Positions 47,682-57,683 of a DNA stretch of 64,000 nucleotides are shown here, in pieces. Position 1 is the first letter of the stretch. Every line of letters starts with the position of its first letter. The notes under the pieces were generated by a model. The model worked only from the letters and a program-made list of their open reading frames with translations, had not been told where the DNA came from and did not search any database. Made by a program: the position numbers and the translations under genes. Source of the stretch: Pseudocercospora fijiensis CIRAD86 (taxonomy: Eukaryota; Ascomycota; Dothideomycetes; Mycosphaerellales; Mycosphaerellaceae); NCBI RefSeq assembly GCF_000340215.1, contig NW_006921540.1, positions 4,045,402-4,109,401 on the forward strand, read 5' to 3'.

Positions 47682-47796
47682 GTACGGTCGACCTAGCAAT
47701 AGCGACGCGCGCCGACGACGAGATTACGTTTTCTATAGTTACGCATACTACGGAGCGGACTTCTATATCTCACCGAGTCCGTTGCGGCAGGCTAGG

Positions 47797-47844
47797 CCTA
47801 TTCTTAGTGGGTCAGGCGCTCGGACGCTCTTACGGGACTTTAAA
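47797..47844 (-). repeat. MULE 2 right terminal inverted repeat
   Basis: Inverted partner of 43909-43956. Confidence 0.8.
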
Positions 47845-47848
47845 TGGG

Positions 47849-47859
47849 CTCGACAAAAC
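47849..47859. repeat. 11-bp target site duplication, right (MULE 2)
   Basis: CTCGACAAAAC, identical to 43891-43901. Confidence 0.75.
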
Positions 47860-47903
47860 ACATAGCTTCTCCCGATTCAGACCTCAGCTTGCAGAATTCT
47901 TCA

Positions 47904-48308
47904 TCACTCCTTCGCCGGAGTAATCTTAATCCCCGGCTTCGTGATGGCCACAATCCACTTCTGACATCCATTCCTCCCATACCTTTTCGATCCCATCCCC
48001 CTCGGTCCCCCCGTCGCACAAATGTTATAAAACTGGGAAAGACAGTACTGCTGCGGAATCCACTGCGGCGGACTGCAGCTGCCTTCGATGTACAGTGCAA
48101 GCTCATTCGGAGATTTCGCGCCATTCGGGCCCCAGCGGACACCGGTCTTGGCGTAAAGCGATGGAGCGGTGATGCCGCTGTTTTGGCAGAAGATGTCGAT
48201 GGCGGAGATGACGCGTGGGTTTTTCTTCATGCAGATGGCTCGGTTGGATGCGGCTGAGGTGAGGCCGATGATGGCGAGGAGGAAGGGTAGGAATGGTGGT
48301 AGCTTCAT
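47904..48308 (-). CDS. Small secreted six-cysteine protein (effector candidate)
   Basis: 134 residues on the minus strand, no intron. Signal peptide MKLPPFLPFLLAIIGLTSA, mature start near Ala20. Six cysteines follow, in AIC, IFC, GSC, QYC, NIC and GCQ contexts. The C-terminal block YGRNGCQKW and the preceding CSPPQWIPQQYC resemble a family of fungal secreted proteins often compared with the glycan-binding protein Y3; that link is from memory and weak. The frame is open upstream, but Met at 48308 is the one directly before the signal peptide. The stop lies 55 bp from the edge of MULE 2, so the transposon sits in its 3' flank. Size, secretion signal and Cys pattern fit an apoplastic effector or a lectin-like protein. 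Confidence 0.7.
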   Translation of the reverse strand: MKLPPFLPFLLAIIGLTSAASNRAICMKKNPRVISAIDIFCQNSGITAPSLYAKTGVRWGPNGAKSPNELALYIEGSCSPPQWIPQQYCLSQFYNICATGGPRGMGSKRYGRNGCQKWIVAITKPGIKITPAKE

Positions 48309-48881
48309 GGTGAGCTGATTGATTGGTACTTTGGTTGGTGTAGGTAGGTGTTGTGTACTTCTTACGGATCGGATTGGCAGAGATGTGTGACCTGACTTCA
48401 CCTTGTTGTATTCGCGACGGCTGCTTGCGTCGATGCGTTTTCCACAAAGGCCTTGGTTGGCGAATTCTTTCATAGCCACGATTTTCATCACGCGGTGTGT
48501 TGCTTGGGCTTTGTGCTATAAATTCCGAGCAGTTGGCTCTTGGAAACAAAGCAGCGGCGAGACATTCATGACACTGCTGACTGACGACAATTCTATGATA
48601 GGCACTTCAAGTGTGCTGCACGACTCACCGACCATGCTCACGAAGAGTAGAGGAACGATCATTCATGCAGACGCACACTCCCCGCTTGCATTTCACATGG
48701 CGACTTCAAGCCTTTTCCCAAGCTCTCTTATGCAAAACTCAACGCGTCTACGCCGAGACGTCTTCACTTCATGCTGACAAGACAGACTCCATGCACGCTC
48801 CAAGTCCCAACAACACCATTCACGAATGGCACGAATTCTCCAAGATCAAAGTAGAAACTTCTTGGCACCGCGCATTACTGA
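48309..48881. other. Intergenic, nothing recognised
   Basis: Upstream region of the six-Cys gene and 3' flank of the next pseudogene. Confidence 0.35.
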
Positions 48882-49690
48882 CTAACCCTCGCAAATTTCC
48901 AGCGCTTCTCGAACACGATTTCCATAGAAGGTGTCAAGCTTGTGCTCCACGATGGAAAGGGATGGCGGACTGCGTTCGCCGGTGAGCAGCTCGTATGCCA
49001 CCTCCTTGTCAACCTGCACCAATACCGCTAGGCCATAGCTTCGTTGCGCACACGTGAGTGTCTGATCGATCTCGATACCGGTCTGTGTGACCATAGCTGG
49101 ATCTTGCTTGGCATGCAGCCGCTTTATGTTCAGATCGTCAACGGATACACCGCGTTTGTGAAGACGGACAGCTAGCATACACCAATCCATATGATCCTGA
49201 AAAGATTGCTTCGCAGCCACAAGCCGCTAGCATGTCTTCAATTGTCTATTCTGCTTGTCGTTTACAATAATCTTCTTGAATGTCCTGTGGCCAGTCCTCG
49301 GGCGCCTTGCGTGACTCTTTAGCTAGATTGTCTGCGCTATAGTCTTGAGCATTGACTCATCGATAGTGTCCACATCGTCGCCACCAGGAGGAGTGATCTT
49401 GTGGTACTCGATCTCAGATGCGTCGCGTGCCAGGCGCTTGAGGGCTCCATCCATCAATGCCTCGAGGGTCTCATGGTCCGGAGGCACCGGAGCCGCTTCA
49501 GAGATTGCCTGAGTGTGAGCAGGTCCGCTAACAGCGTTGAACCTAGCGGCAGGGCCGTTCTGGCGGCGAGCAAAGAAGCTCTGGACCTGTGTGGGGGTGG
49601 GAATGGCTGCGGCGGCTTGGGCGGTAGGTTCGACTGCGGCTTTCTTGTCAAAGCAGCCTTCTGCTGGTATGTGGGCCCTGATTTCTTGGG
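48882..49690 (-). pseudogene. Pseudogene with two in-frame TAG stops, unknown family
   Basis: One coherent minus-strand frame from about 49690 reads QSFFARRQNGPAARFNAV, EALMDGALKRLARDASEIEY and ITPPGGDDVDTIDESMLKT. It then hits TAG near 49330, continues, meets a second TAG near 49230, and goes on through DHMDWCMLAVRLHKRGVS to a stop at 48882. Both stops are consistent with CAG to TAG. There is no donor site before the first stop, so an intron does not explain them. I recognise no family. Confidence 0.5.
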
Positions 49691-50138
49691 TTGGGAGAGT
49701 CTATTCTTAGAGAGTCATGCCGGTCAGACTCGGCAGTCCGCCTGGGTCTATGAATAGCCTGGACAAGTCCACTTCGTACAACTAGTGAGCTTCTGCGAAC
49801 TCTGGCCGAAGTGCGGAGAGAGTAACGCGTATTCCGGGCTGAAGTTCAGCGGAGGTGCGGGTAGTCTGGCTGCACGCCTTGTGGTGCTGCGGACAAGGTG
49901 CAGTCTTGCGCTACGAAAGTCATGGATCCCAAGTTCTCGGCGACGAAAGGCTGGTCAGAAGGAGTACGTATGCGAGCTGTCCTGATTCGTATCCAGGGTT
50001 CCGTCACACACTTCACGCCCGCTGATCGCTGGGGCGAGGGGTGAAGCGGACTGACGCAACCCCGGATAGTCGCTGCGCTGATGACTGGAATATCACGGTG
50101 GGTTGAAAAGCCGTGGTGCCGAGATGCCCGGTCGTGAT

Positions 50139-50698
50139 TCATGGTGGCCAGTCGGCGAAAGTGGGAAAGGCAGGAGGAGGAAGAGTTTTGGGCACAAGTG
50201 AAGGATGAAGTGCGATGTTGTGGTTGTGGTGCTGGTGAAGTCCTTCAGCCAGAGCTGCCTGAGCCAATAGCAAATGGCTGCTTGGCGAGGAGTCCTTGCA
50301 CTCACCAGTAACGACGAAAGGAAAGACAGTCACGCTCGCACAGAAGACACTGTGCAGCCAGCGCGTCGAGGAAGGCCCGTCCAGAAGCCACGGGCGCCCT
50401 TTCCAGCGAGAGCTTGCCGTGTGAGCCGCCGCAAACGCGAAGGAGAAGGCGAGACCCCCGTAGCCGAGCACGGTGAAGTAGCTGAAAGACTGCGCGGCCG
50501 CTTGGCAAGCATCGTGGGCGCAGCGCCAGCCGATCTGCAAGAATAGCACAGCGGATGCGATGCGCAGATGCTGGCAAGCAATCGCCATGCGAACAGTGCC
50601 GACGTAGGAAGGATCCACGACCTGTTCAGGCGCAGGATGTATTCGGTGGTCGTGCCTTCCTCGTAGGATCTTCGGAGAGCCTGTCTGGGGTTCGCCAT
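50139..50698 (-). pseudogene. Frameshifted FAR-17a/AIG1-like membrane protein
   Basis: Minus strand from ATG 50698: MANPRQALRRSYEEG, then SWILPTSALFAWRLLAS. The frame then shifts, and the continuing frame reads SFSYFTVLGYGGLAF, AAAHTASSRWKGRPWLLDG and LHSVFCASVTVFPFVVT. The order and character match fungal FAR-17a/AIG1-like multi-pass proteins. A donor-like GTGAGT follows VVT (about 50310), with a CTCAG acceptor about 50 bp on. The end appears in mixed frames. At least one frameshift lies near 50540. The assignment is by memory of the family pattern. Confidence 0.45.
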
Positions 50699-52460
50699 CG
50701 TGGGAGAGGTGGAGGCGGTAGAACTGCAGCCGAGACTCGAGTCCTATGAATAGGGTGCATTCGAATTCTCTCCCATTTATAACTGAGGCCGGATGGAAGT
50801 ATTGATCTTGTCCTCAGCTGCTAAGCGCCAAGGCCGCCAGCTGCCTCCCACGAACGGCTTTGATAGCAATGTCCAGCCTGCGGTCGAGAAGAGGTAGAGG
50901 TGGAAGTCCAGCACTACGGCGTGCGCGGTCTGCTTGCAGGACTGATTACTAATGTCTTGGCCGCCGCGTCTCACTCCCACCTCACTCTCCCTCACCCACC
51001 ACTTCTGGCTTGTTCGCCAGTCACGTTATGCCGGACATTTCCAGCGTCCAACAATCTCTTGAGCCTATGGATATATCCGTATCCGCTTGTCCTGGCTGGA
51101 TCGTGAATCATTCGAATGACGCGACCGTCTGCACTTTTCCCGACCATTCACAAAAGCATCACCCCTCCTGCCTCGCAAAGCACACTCCGGAAAGCGAAGA
51201 TTGATAGACACCCGACTGCCTGGCTAGACGCGCGATCAAGATGTTCCAACACTAGCCGCTGTTCGTCGCGCCGGAGACATGCGAGGACGAATAGAGAGTT
51301 GCCGGGGTTGGGGCTAGCGACGAAAGAGCCAGATAATAATGTTCTGTACCACATGGCCATGCGCAAGCTCATGCTGCACTTGTCCCGACAATGCCCCTTG
51401 TACCGCCCATTCCCCATACCGTCGGCCCGATGCTGCACGTGCGAAAGGAAATGATTTCTTTGAATCTCGACGCTACACGAACAACTTTCCTGGCGGTCTC
51501 GCTTCGCTGTTCTCCGACCGTCTGCTGATTCAGGCGGCGCACTACAATAAGCTCATTGACACACGAGTCTTGCATCTCCTCACGGCGAGCGAAAGGTTGC
51601 TGAATGTTGCACCAGCCCGTACAGTCACGCCACGGCTCACTTGATTCTGGCTACTGGCATTGGCGCTACCCAGATACTCACAGGCGTACAGCAGATGCTG
51701 CTGCCTCCACATACTCGGCGTGGCCTTGCTCATGTGGGGTCTCGGGCTTGCGCTTGTGCGATGAAAGTCACAAGCGCTTTGCAGCTGACCGGATCAAGCC
51801 CACATGCAGGCATATGCGCATCGTACAAAACTTCGGCAATCGCTTTCACGCTGACTTCTTTTCATCGGCAGCCCCAACAGCAAATCCAAAACCCAAATAC
51901 TCAATCTTACTTGAGGTGAAGGCTGAGGTATCTGAGTACGTCGTGCAACTTCAAGCACTCTTCATTTGCTAGTCGTACATGACGGCAAAAGGCCATGCTC
52001 CACTACTGCACAGAAGACGTCCGGCCTTCGTAAGACAACCATACCGCGCAGCACGACTGGCACCACTGCAAGCAAAGTACCGAGCATTTCATCACAAGAT
52101 TTGAAACGGCGCGCGAATACCGATATTATTAGCATTGTGGTCGAAGGATTCGCCTTTGCGGACAGCAGATGCCCATGGTCGAACCACCATCGTCTCGTAT
52201 ACATTTCGTGCTCGAATGTCACCGGAAAATCAGCATGAATGGGACATACCTCCGGTCCAGGGCACAACCTTGTCGACCGACATCCACCGAGACAGACACC
52301 CTGTGAAGAGAAAAGAAGCTAAGAAGCTATTATATGATCAAAGAGCTATACCCCGAGGGAAGTATAGGCTATATTCCCCTCGACGGCAACCACAAGCCCT
52401 CGACGGCAACTACATAGCTCAACAATCCATATGAAAGGCTCTTATACAGAGTCTACGTAC
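50699..52460. other. Decayed accessory DNA, no supported gene
   Basis: 1.8 kb of normal-composition DNA with only short frames and no recognisable domain, RNA or long repeat. Probably remnants of lost genes. Confidence 0.35.
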
Positions 52461-52563
52461 ATCGGAGTGAAAGCGCTAAATTCCCTAATCCTAGACTTCA
52501 TGGTTCGTAACAAATCAGAAATCTCAGATTCTACGGGCCGCTAGTATCCACTTTCACTCCGAT
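52461..52563. mobile_element. MITE-like element, copy 1
   Basis: 103 bp with terminal inverted repeats ATCGGAGTGAAAG and CTTTCACTCCGAT. Related to 53291-53398. Too short to code. The family of the parent transposon is unknown. Confidence 0.6.
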
Positions 52564-53290
52564 GCGTCAAGACGCTGTACTTGCCTTTAGAAAGGATCTG
52601 GCTTTCTAAAACACCGAGGACAGTCCGGCCGCCATCTCGCTCAATCAGAGCGTACTAAACATCAGCTAGCATAGACGGCCAGTCTACTAGAGAGCGCTTG
52701 TCTCTGCTCTACACCCCTATTTTACATTTCACAATCGGAAGTACTATTAAAGACTATAAGGCAATAGAAGCAATTAGCAGATCTACCCAGCAGCTAGGCA
52801 ATCTATATATAGATTAATCAGAGCCCCTGAGTAGGTAAGCAATCCATATATAGATCGACTGGAAGAACCGATATCCGTTACCCTTACCTACAGACCCTGT
52901 TACAGTAAGTATTGCAGTCCTCCCCATCTTTAGGAAATCTAGCACCGCGCCCTCCGAGAATCCCCTTGATTAACTCGTTAGCTGTCGGGGTTCACCGGCA
53001 AAACTGGGATTCTAGCCCACTTCTGATACAAATTCTGTCGGTGCGTACTTATACAAAGCGGATCTGACCAACCAGACCGCCCAGATCTCACACAGCAGTT
53101 CTTCGGACTTAACTACGGAGGCGGTTAAGGGGATACCGGCATGCCTATCCAATTGCAAATCCAATGTGCCTTGTCTATCGTGAACCTAGGAATCGGCTTG
53201 CCGAAGACTCCGTGCTCGGCTGTGCCTTACATCTCGCTGCACTTCTCGCCTTTCTTGGTACTTCGCTAGCTCCACACGGCGTCCTGCCCT
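52564..53290. other. Spacer between two MITE-like copies
   Basis: No gene recognised. A repeated AATCTATATATAGAT-like motif occurs near 52800 and 52840. Part of the sequence right after each MITE copy is also similar, so the duplicated unit may be longer than the MITE. Confidence 0.35.
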
Positions 53291-53398
53291 ATCGGAGTGA
53301 AAGCACTAAATTCCCCAATCCTGGATTTTATAGTTCGCAACGAATCAGCTCAATTCTACGGGCTACAAGTGTCTACTTTTACTCCGATACGATAGGAC
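53291..53398. mobile_element. MITE-like element, copy 2
   Basis: 108 bp with ends ATCGGAGTGAAAG and CTTTTACTCCGAT. The interior is alignable with copy 1 (CTAAATTCCC, then CTACGGGC). The right end has TTTTAC for TTTCAC, a CpA-to-TpA change. It lies 285 bp upstream of the RALF-like gene. Confidence 0.6.
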
Positions 53399-53683
53399 GC
53401 TATACAGAGTGTATACCTGCAGGTGGGGTGGCACTACCTTGCTTTCCTCTACACCAAAGATGTGCACTAAATGTGCTAAGAAAAGGAAAGTCCAAGGATT
53501 CTTCCTTGGACGAGACGCGAGTACTTCGACAATCGGCATTTGCTATCCGCAAAGGCGAAACCTTCGAGCACGCAAAGCACTACTTATATTCGCCGTCTCC
53601 TCGCAAAGAAATGCTTGGTATACAGCAGTCAGCCCTCAGGTATTACGACTTTCACTCCGCCGCCTACCACCCATTTACATAAG

Positions 53684-54085
53684 ATGCGTCCAATCCAGAT
53701 CGCGTCTTTCGTAGCCTTCGTGCTACCGTTGTTCGCCTTCGGTAGTCCAGTTCTCGAAACAAGAGGTAGGTTACTCATCCTCAGACATTCCACTACTTCG
53801 GAGGGCGCAGACTCACGACCTTGTTAAAATCTAGAGGTCCCAATACCACCATCAGTCCCTCAAGACATTGTTGCTGTGCTGAAAAAGCTAGGCTATAAGG
53901 ATACCGATGTAATTACTGTGCGCTTGGCGAATAAGGGGGAAATTCGATATATTGTTTACGCAGCTCTGAAAAGGGATTGCGTTCCATGTAGCAGGTTGGG
54001 CGACTCTTGGGTGAATTGCCATCCCGGTGCATACGCGAATGACTATAGGCATTCTTGTAATGCGATTGATCTATGCAGGAGCTGA
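53684..54085 (+). CDS. RALF-like secreted peptide precursor
   Basis: Two exons, 53684-53765 and 53835-54085, 69-bp intron (GTAGGT/CTAG). Product 110 residues. Residues 1 to about 20 form a signal peptide. The C-terminal half fits the plant RALF signature: YIVY at 66-69 where plants have YISY, LKR at 72-74, VPCSR at 77-81, NC at 88-89, GAYAN at 92-96 where plants have GAxANPY, C102, and a final CRS at 108-110. The four canonical RALF cysteines correspond to C79, C89, C102 and C108; C76 is extra. RALFs bind FERONIA-type receptor kinases and raise extracellular pH; fungal homologues are known in a few plant pathogens. No dibasic RRxL-type processing site precedes YIVY. The locus is repeat-rich. 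Intact as modelled. Confidence 0.82.
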
Positions 54086-54560
54086 GGAATTGCTTCGAGT
54101 TTTGGATCGTTCGGTTTGACGAAGTCTGCGTGACTGTGAGACGATTACAGGATGCACGAGTTGAGGAATTGCTTTAATGCTTAGATGTAAACAATTGACC
54201 GTTCAGTTTTGAAGGAGCCGGTTTCATAGTTGTCAGCACTCATACCTCAGCATCCTACTTCCTCTACCTTCTCCTCCTCCTGTTTCGTCTGGGCGGCAGG
54301 AGAATGCCGGCTGGATGTAGCTCCCTCGTCGTGATGGCGTGTACGAACGTCTGACAGCCCGAGAGCTGCTTCGCTGACTGGGCAGAATGGTCACCGGAGT
54401 ATTTGCGCTCGTGGACGTGCAGTCTTCAATCGTCCTCCGAAACGCCTTTCTTTCTGAACTGAGCAGTCGTTTCAAGGTCATGTACGATTCTTCTTTCGCT
54501 CCAGTTCCACGCAAGAGACTTGACTAATATCTTGCGAGAACTTTCGACCAGGGACTCGGT
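54086..54560. other. 3' flank of RALF-like gene with short duplication
   Basis: GAGGAATTGCTT followed by a related block occurs at about 54083 and 54160, a partial duplication of the gene's end and 3' flank. Otherwise nothing recognised. Confidence 0.4.
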
Positions 54561-54690
54561 CGAAGTTGGCAGATCGTCGGGGAGAGCACAAGGAGAGAGC
54601 GGGAGGCGCTGTCTTGTGTTTCTCACTGTCTGCCGTCCTTCAGAACCGACGCTGTCTCCATGTGCTCTCCCCAACGATCTGCCAACTTCG
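54561..54690. repeat. 30-bp inverted repeat with 70-bp loop
   Basis: 54561-54590 and 54661-54690 are inverted copies with one mismatch in 30. RNA or single-stranded DNA from here would form a long hairpin. No transposon ends are recognised. Confidence 0.85.
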
Positions 54691-54747
54691 GCAAAGGCGC
54701 TTCTGTCCAGGGTTGAGGCCGCTGTCTGTAGTGTGAATAAGGTCGGT

Positions 54748-54942
54748 TTAAAGGCCTAACAAGATCGGAATCAGGATATTACTTGTCAAGGGATGTGCTG
54801 ACGCCACATTTCCAACTACGAACGACCATGTATAGTGTTTGTCCAGATTGATCGGATCGATCGCGGTCAGCTCGAGATAGCGACTGCCTCCTTTCAGACG
54901 CTCACGTGTTGGAGCCTCAGGCTTTGGGTCTTGGCTTGCCAA
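54748..54942 (-). pseudogene. Possible gene fragment cut off by a repeat
   Basis: A 64-codon minus-strand frame (segments RLKGGSRYLELTAIDPINLD and WSFVVGNVASAHPL) ends in a stop. It has no convincing start before the repeat that begins at about 55021. It looks coding but matches no family I recognise. It may be the 3' end of a gene truncated by the repeat insertion. Confidence 0.25.
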
Positions 54943-55016
54943 GAATGCTCCGCGGCGAAAGGAAGCACCCGGGCTACTCCGACGACGGTGCGCCTCATGA
55001 CCGAGAGGAGTATCTA

Positions 55017-55985
55017 TATATTAGCAACTCCAGGGGTGGCACGGACGTGGCACGGGCCAGTCGGAGTTGCTAGCAACTCTAGCCCTACCAAGCCCCGCTA
55101 AACCTTATACAAATCGTAGTCTTAGCAAACCTATATCTCTACTATTCCTAAATTCCTCCTATATTTCCTATTCTATATTGCCTATATTATATAACGGCTA
55201 CCTATAACGACCGCCGCCGGTAAGGGACCTATTTACGCTAGGCGTAGCGACTTAACGCGTACTAGAGTATATAGCGACTAGTCTCTATACTAATTAGTAT
55301 AGAAACAGTTACTACTATCCTCCGCCGTCGTTCTAGCCGCCTCCGCTATCGCAATTCGAGCCTACGTAGGTTACTAACTCGGTACTTTAGAATATATACT
55401 ACGTAGGCGACGGTACCTATCGATATAGTATATCTTCCTTAAACGACGGCAGTTTAATAGACGTTATACGCTAAGTCCTTTACTAATAGCGCCTTCTATT
55501 TACGCCTACTATACTAAGCGGTCTTTACTATTTAATAGTCGTCGCGAATATACTAATACTATAGCTATTAGACCTACGATAATATATACTATAATAGTCG
55601 CCGCTAATCGATATATTATAACTTAGTAACTAATAGGTACGCGTATTTATTAACGACCGGCGATTCTTACTAGAAGACTAGTAGCGGCTATTTAATAGTA
55701 GGACTTTTAGTAGTAATCTATATAATAGAGGTAATAGCAGCGGCTGCAATAGATAATAAGGTAAGAGCAAGTAGATATACCTCGGATTTAGCGTAACGGC
55801 TATACTACACGTTAACTTTAGCTTTATTAAGTTATCGCTAGCGACCTTCGAAATTACTATATTCCTAAAGCCCTTTCGAATTTGAAGCACATTTTAACCA
55901 ATTTCATTAGGGGAGTTGCTAGCAACTCGAAGTGGGGGGTAGGACCGGGGTAAAAGTGGGTCAAGCCAATCAGCGCGAGTTGCTG
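55017..55985. mobile_element. Nested RIP-mutated repeat with AGCAACTC ends
   Basis: Outer ends read TTAGCAACTC (55021) and, inverted, CAGCAACTCG (to 55985); T versus C is again a CpA change. Inside them, the 16-bp palindrome GAGTTGCTAGCAACTC occurs at 55064-55079 and 55913-55928. The DNA between (about 55084-55890) is strongly RIP-mutated while the outer arms are not. This suggests one element inserted into another, or a composite inverted-repeat element. No protein is recognisable. The superfamily is uncertain (Tc1/mariner or hAT possible). Confidence 0.55.
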
Positions 55986-56204
55986 ATATACAGACACCCA
56001 CCGAGAGGCCATCACCGCCCCCCCCCCCGGGGTCCCTGTCCCACGTGCGCTTCATACAGCTCTTTCGCCGGTCGGAACTTCCTCCACAGCGCATCCACAA
56101 CATCGAACCGACTCGCACCCACGCCGGGCTGAATTCCATCTCCAGCTCCCTTCTCTACCCTCCTCACCCTAGACCGCATCTGTCCCAGACACACCCTAGA
56201 AAGC

Positions 56205-57683
56205 ATGGCGCGAGATAGAGACTCAGATGTTCCTCAGCCTGGACCAGCGGCTTTGACCTCCAATGCCGGACCAGACGAATGGTTAGAGCAGGCCAAGCTA
56301 TGCCGCTACCTGCCCGAGCCCGACATGAAACGGCTGTGCGAGATTGTCAAGGAATGCCTCATGGAAGAGTCCAACATACAGCCCGTAAAAGCGCCGGTCA
56401 CCGTGTGCGGAGATATCCATGGCCAGTTTTATGACTTGCTGGAGCTGTTCCATGTCGCTGGCGGCATGCCTGGAGAGCTGGACCAGCGAGCGGCGGAGAA
56501 GGCGGCGACAGAGCGGGCAGCTGGCAAGAAAAGGAGTAGCATGAGCAGCGGTGGCGCCAACGTGCCTTCCTTTAGCGCCGCCGACCTTGAGCCTCCCACG
56601 CAAATCACAGACCCGAAAGTCAAGAGGAAGATGAAGAGGCGATTCCAGCGAGACAGCGCTTATACATCAGCCGCGTCGAATGATGGTTCCGAAGCTGGCG
56701 CCGACGACGAAGAAGAGACAAGAGGTAGAGTCCGCAGTAGGAGCATGGGAGAAGGTGACGATGACGGAGACATTGAAGACGATGAGGCGAGCGAAGATAG
56801 CGGTGTTGGCGTCAGGAGCCCTGGACCAGCAAGGAGCAAGAGCAAGAACGCCGTCGATTATGCGAATGGACAGCAGAACTTCATCTTTCTGGGTGACTTT
56901 GTGGACAGAGGATACTTCTCGCTGGAGACATTCACACTGCTGATGTGCTTGAAGGCCAAGTAAGCATACTGCGCACCACTTGCTACACACTTTGCTAATG
57001 CTTCACAGATTCCCAGATAAGGTGACTTTGGTGCGCGGCAATCACGAATCTCGTCAGATCACGCAGGTCTACGGTTTCTACGAAGAATGCCAGCAGAAGT
57101 ACGGGAATGCGTCCGTGTGGAAGAGCTGCTGTCAAGTGTTCGACTTCTTGGCCCTGGCTGCCATCATCGATGGGAAGGTGCTTTGTGTTCATGGAGGCTT
57201 GTCGCCGGAGATCAGAACTCTCGACCAAATACGAGTGGTCGCAAGAGCTCAAGAAATCCCGCATGAAGGCGCCTTTTGCGATCTCGTCTGGAGTGATCCA
57301 GAAGACGTAGATACCTGGGCTGTGTCACCCAGAGGAGCCGGCTGGCTCTTTGGGGACAAGGTTTCGAGCGAGGTGAGTGCGCTCTTCACAGCCGCCTCGG
57401 GCATCCGCACTGATTTGTGTTGCAGTTCAACCACGTCAACAACCTCCAACTCATCGCACGCGCACATCAACTCGTGAACGAAGGATACAAGTACCACTTC
57501 GCATCGCAAGACGTCGTTACGGTCTGGTCCGCGCCGAATTACTGCTACCGCTGCGGCAATGTCGCAAGCATAATGACCTTGGGAGAAGACTTGAACCCTG
57601 ACTTCAAGATCTTCAGCGCCGTGCCCGATCACAGGAGAGCTGTTCCGGCCGGTAGGCAAGGCCGAGGAGAGTACTTCTTGTAA
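56205..57683 (+). CDS. SIT4: PP6/Sit4-type serine/threonine phosphatase catalytic subunit
   Basis: Three exons: 56205-56959, 57009-57372 and 57426-57683, introns of 49 and 53 bp. Product 458 residues, against about 305 for PP6. PP6-like N-terminus ([18 protein letters not shown]). Metal and catalytic motifs: GDIHGQF at 69-75, GDFVDRGY at 230-237, [15 protein letters not shown], and [12 protein letters not shown]. The C-terminus is EYFL, ending in the Leu that is methylated in PP2A-type enzymes. The extra length is one insertion of about 130 residues (about 90-222), between GDIHG and GDFVDRG. It is basic and then strongly acidic and Ser-rich. It is not an intron: it lacks GT-AG ends that would restore the frame and is open throughout. 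Sit4/PP6 controls the G1/S transition and TOR-linked nutrient signalling. Confidence 0.9.

Larger units (their letters stand above)
43902..47848 (+). mobile_element. Second Mutator-like element, 3.9 kb, RIP-mutated
   Basis: Inverted repeats of about 48 bp, 43909-43956 and 47797-47844, share TTTAAAGTCCCGTAAGAGCG and more, with a few mismatches. The outermost 4-7 bases do not match. An 11-bp direct repeat flanks the element, within the MULE range. The interior is CpA/TpG depleted while the flanks are normal, so RIP stops at the element edges. It carries a transposase remnant on the plus strand and is unrelated in its ends to the MULE at 4385-7606. Confidence 0.8.

Noticed and set aside
53684..54085. 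Plant DNA contamination as the source of the RALF-like gene
   Set aside because: The gene has a short 69-bp intron of the local type and sits in continuous sequence between fungal MITE-like and RIP-mutated elements. Long reads could still test this.
54083..54180. Second RALF-like gene copy
   Set aside because: Only the last few codons and 3' flank are partly repeated. No second cysteine-rich domain is present.
56026..56037. C homopolymer as a regulatory element
   Set aside because: A short low-complexity run in the 5' region of the phosphatase gene. Nothing supports a function.
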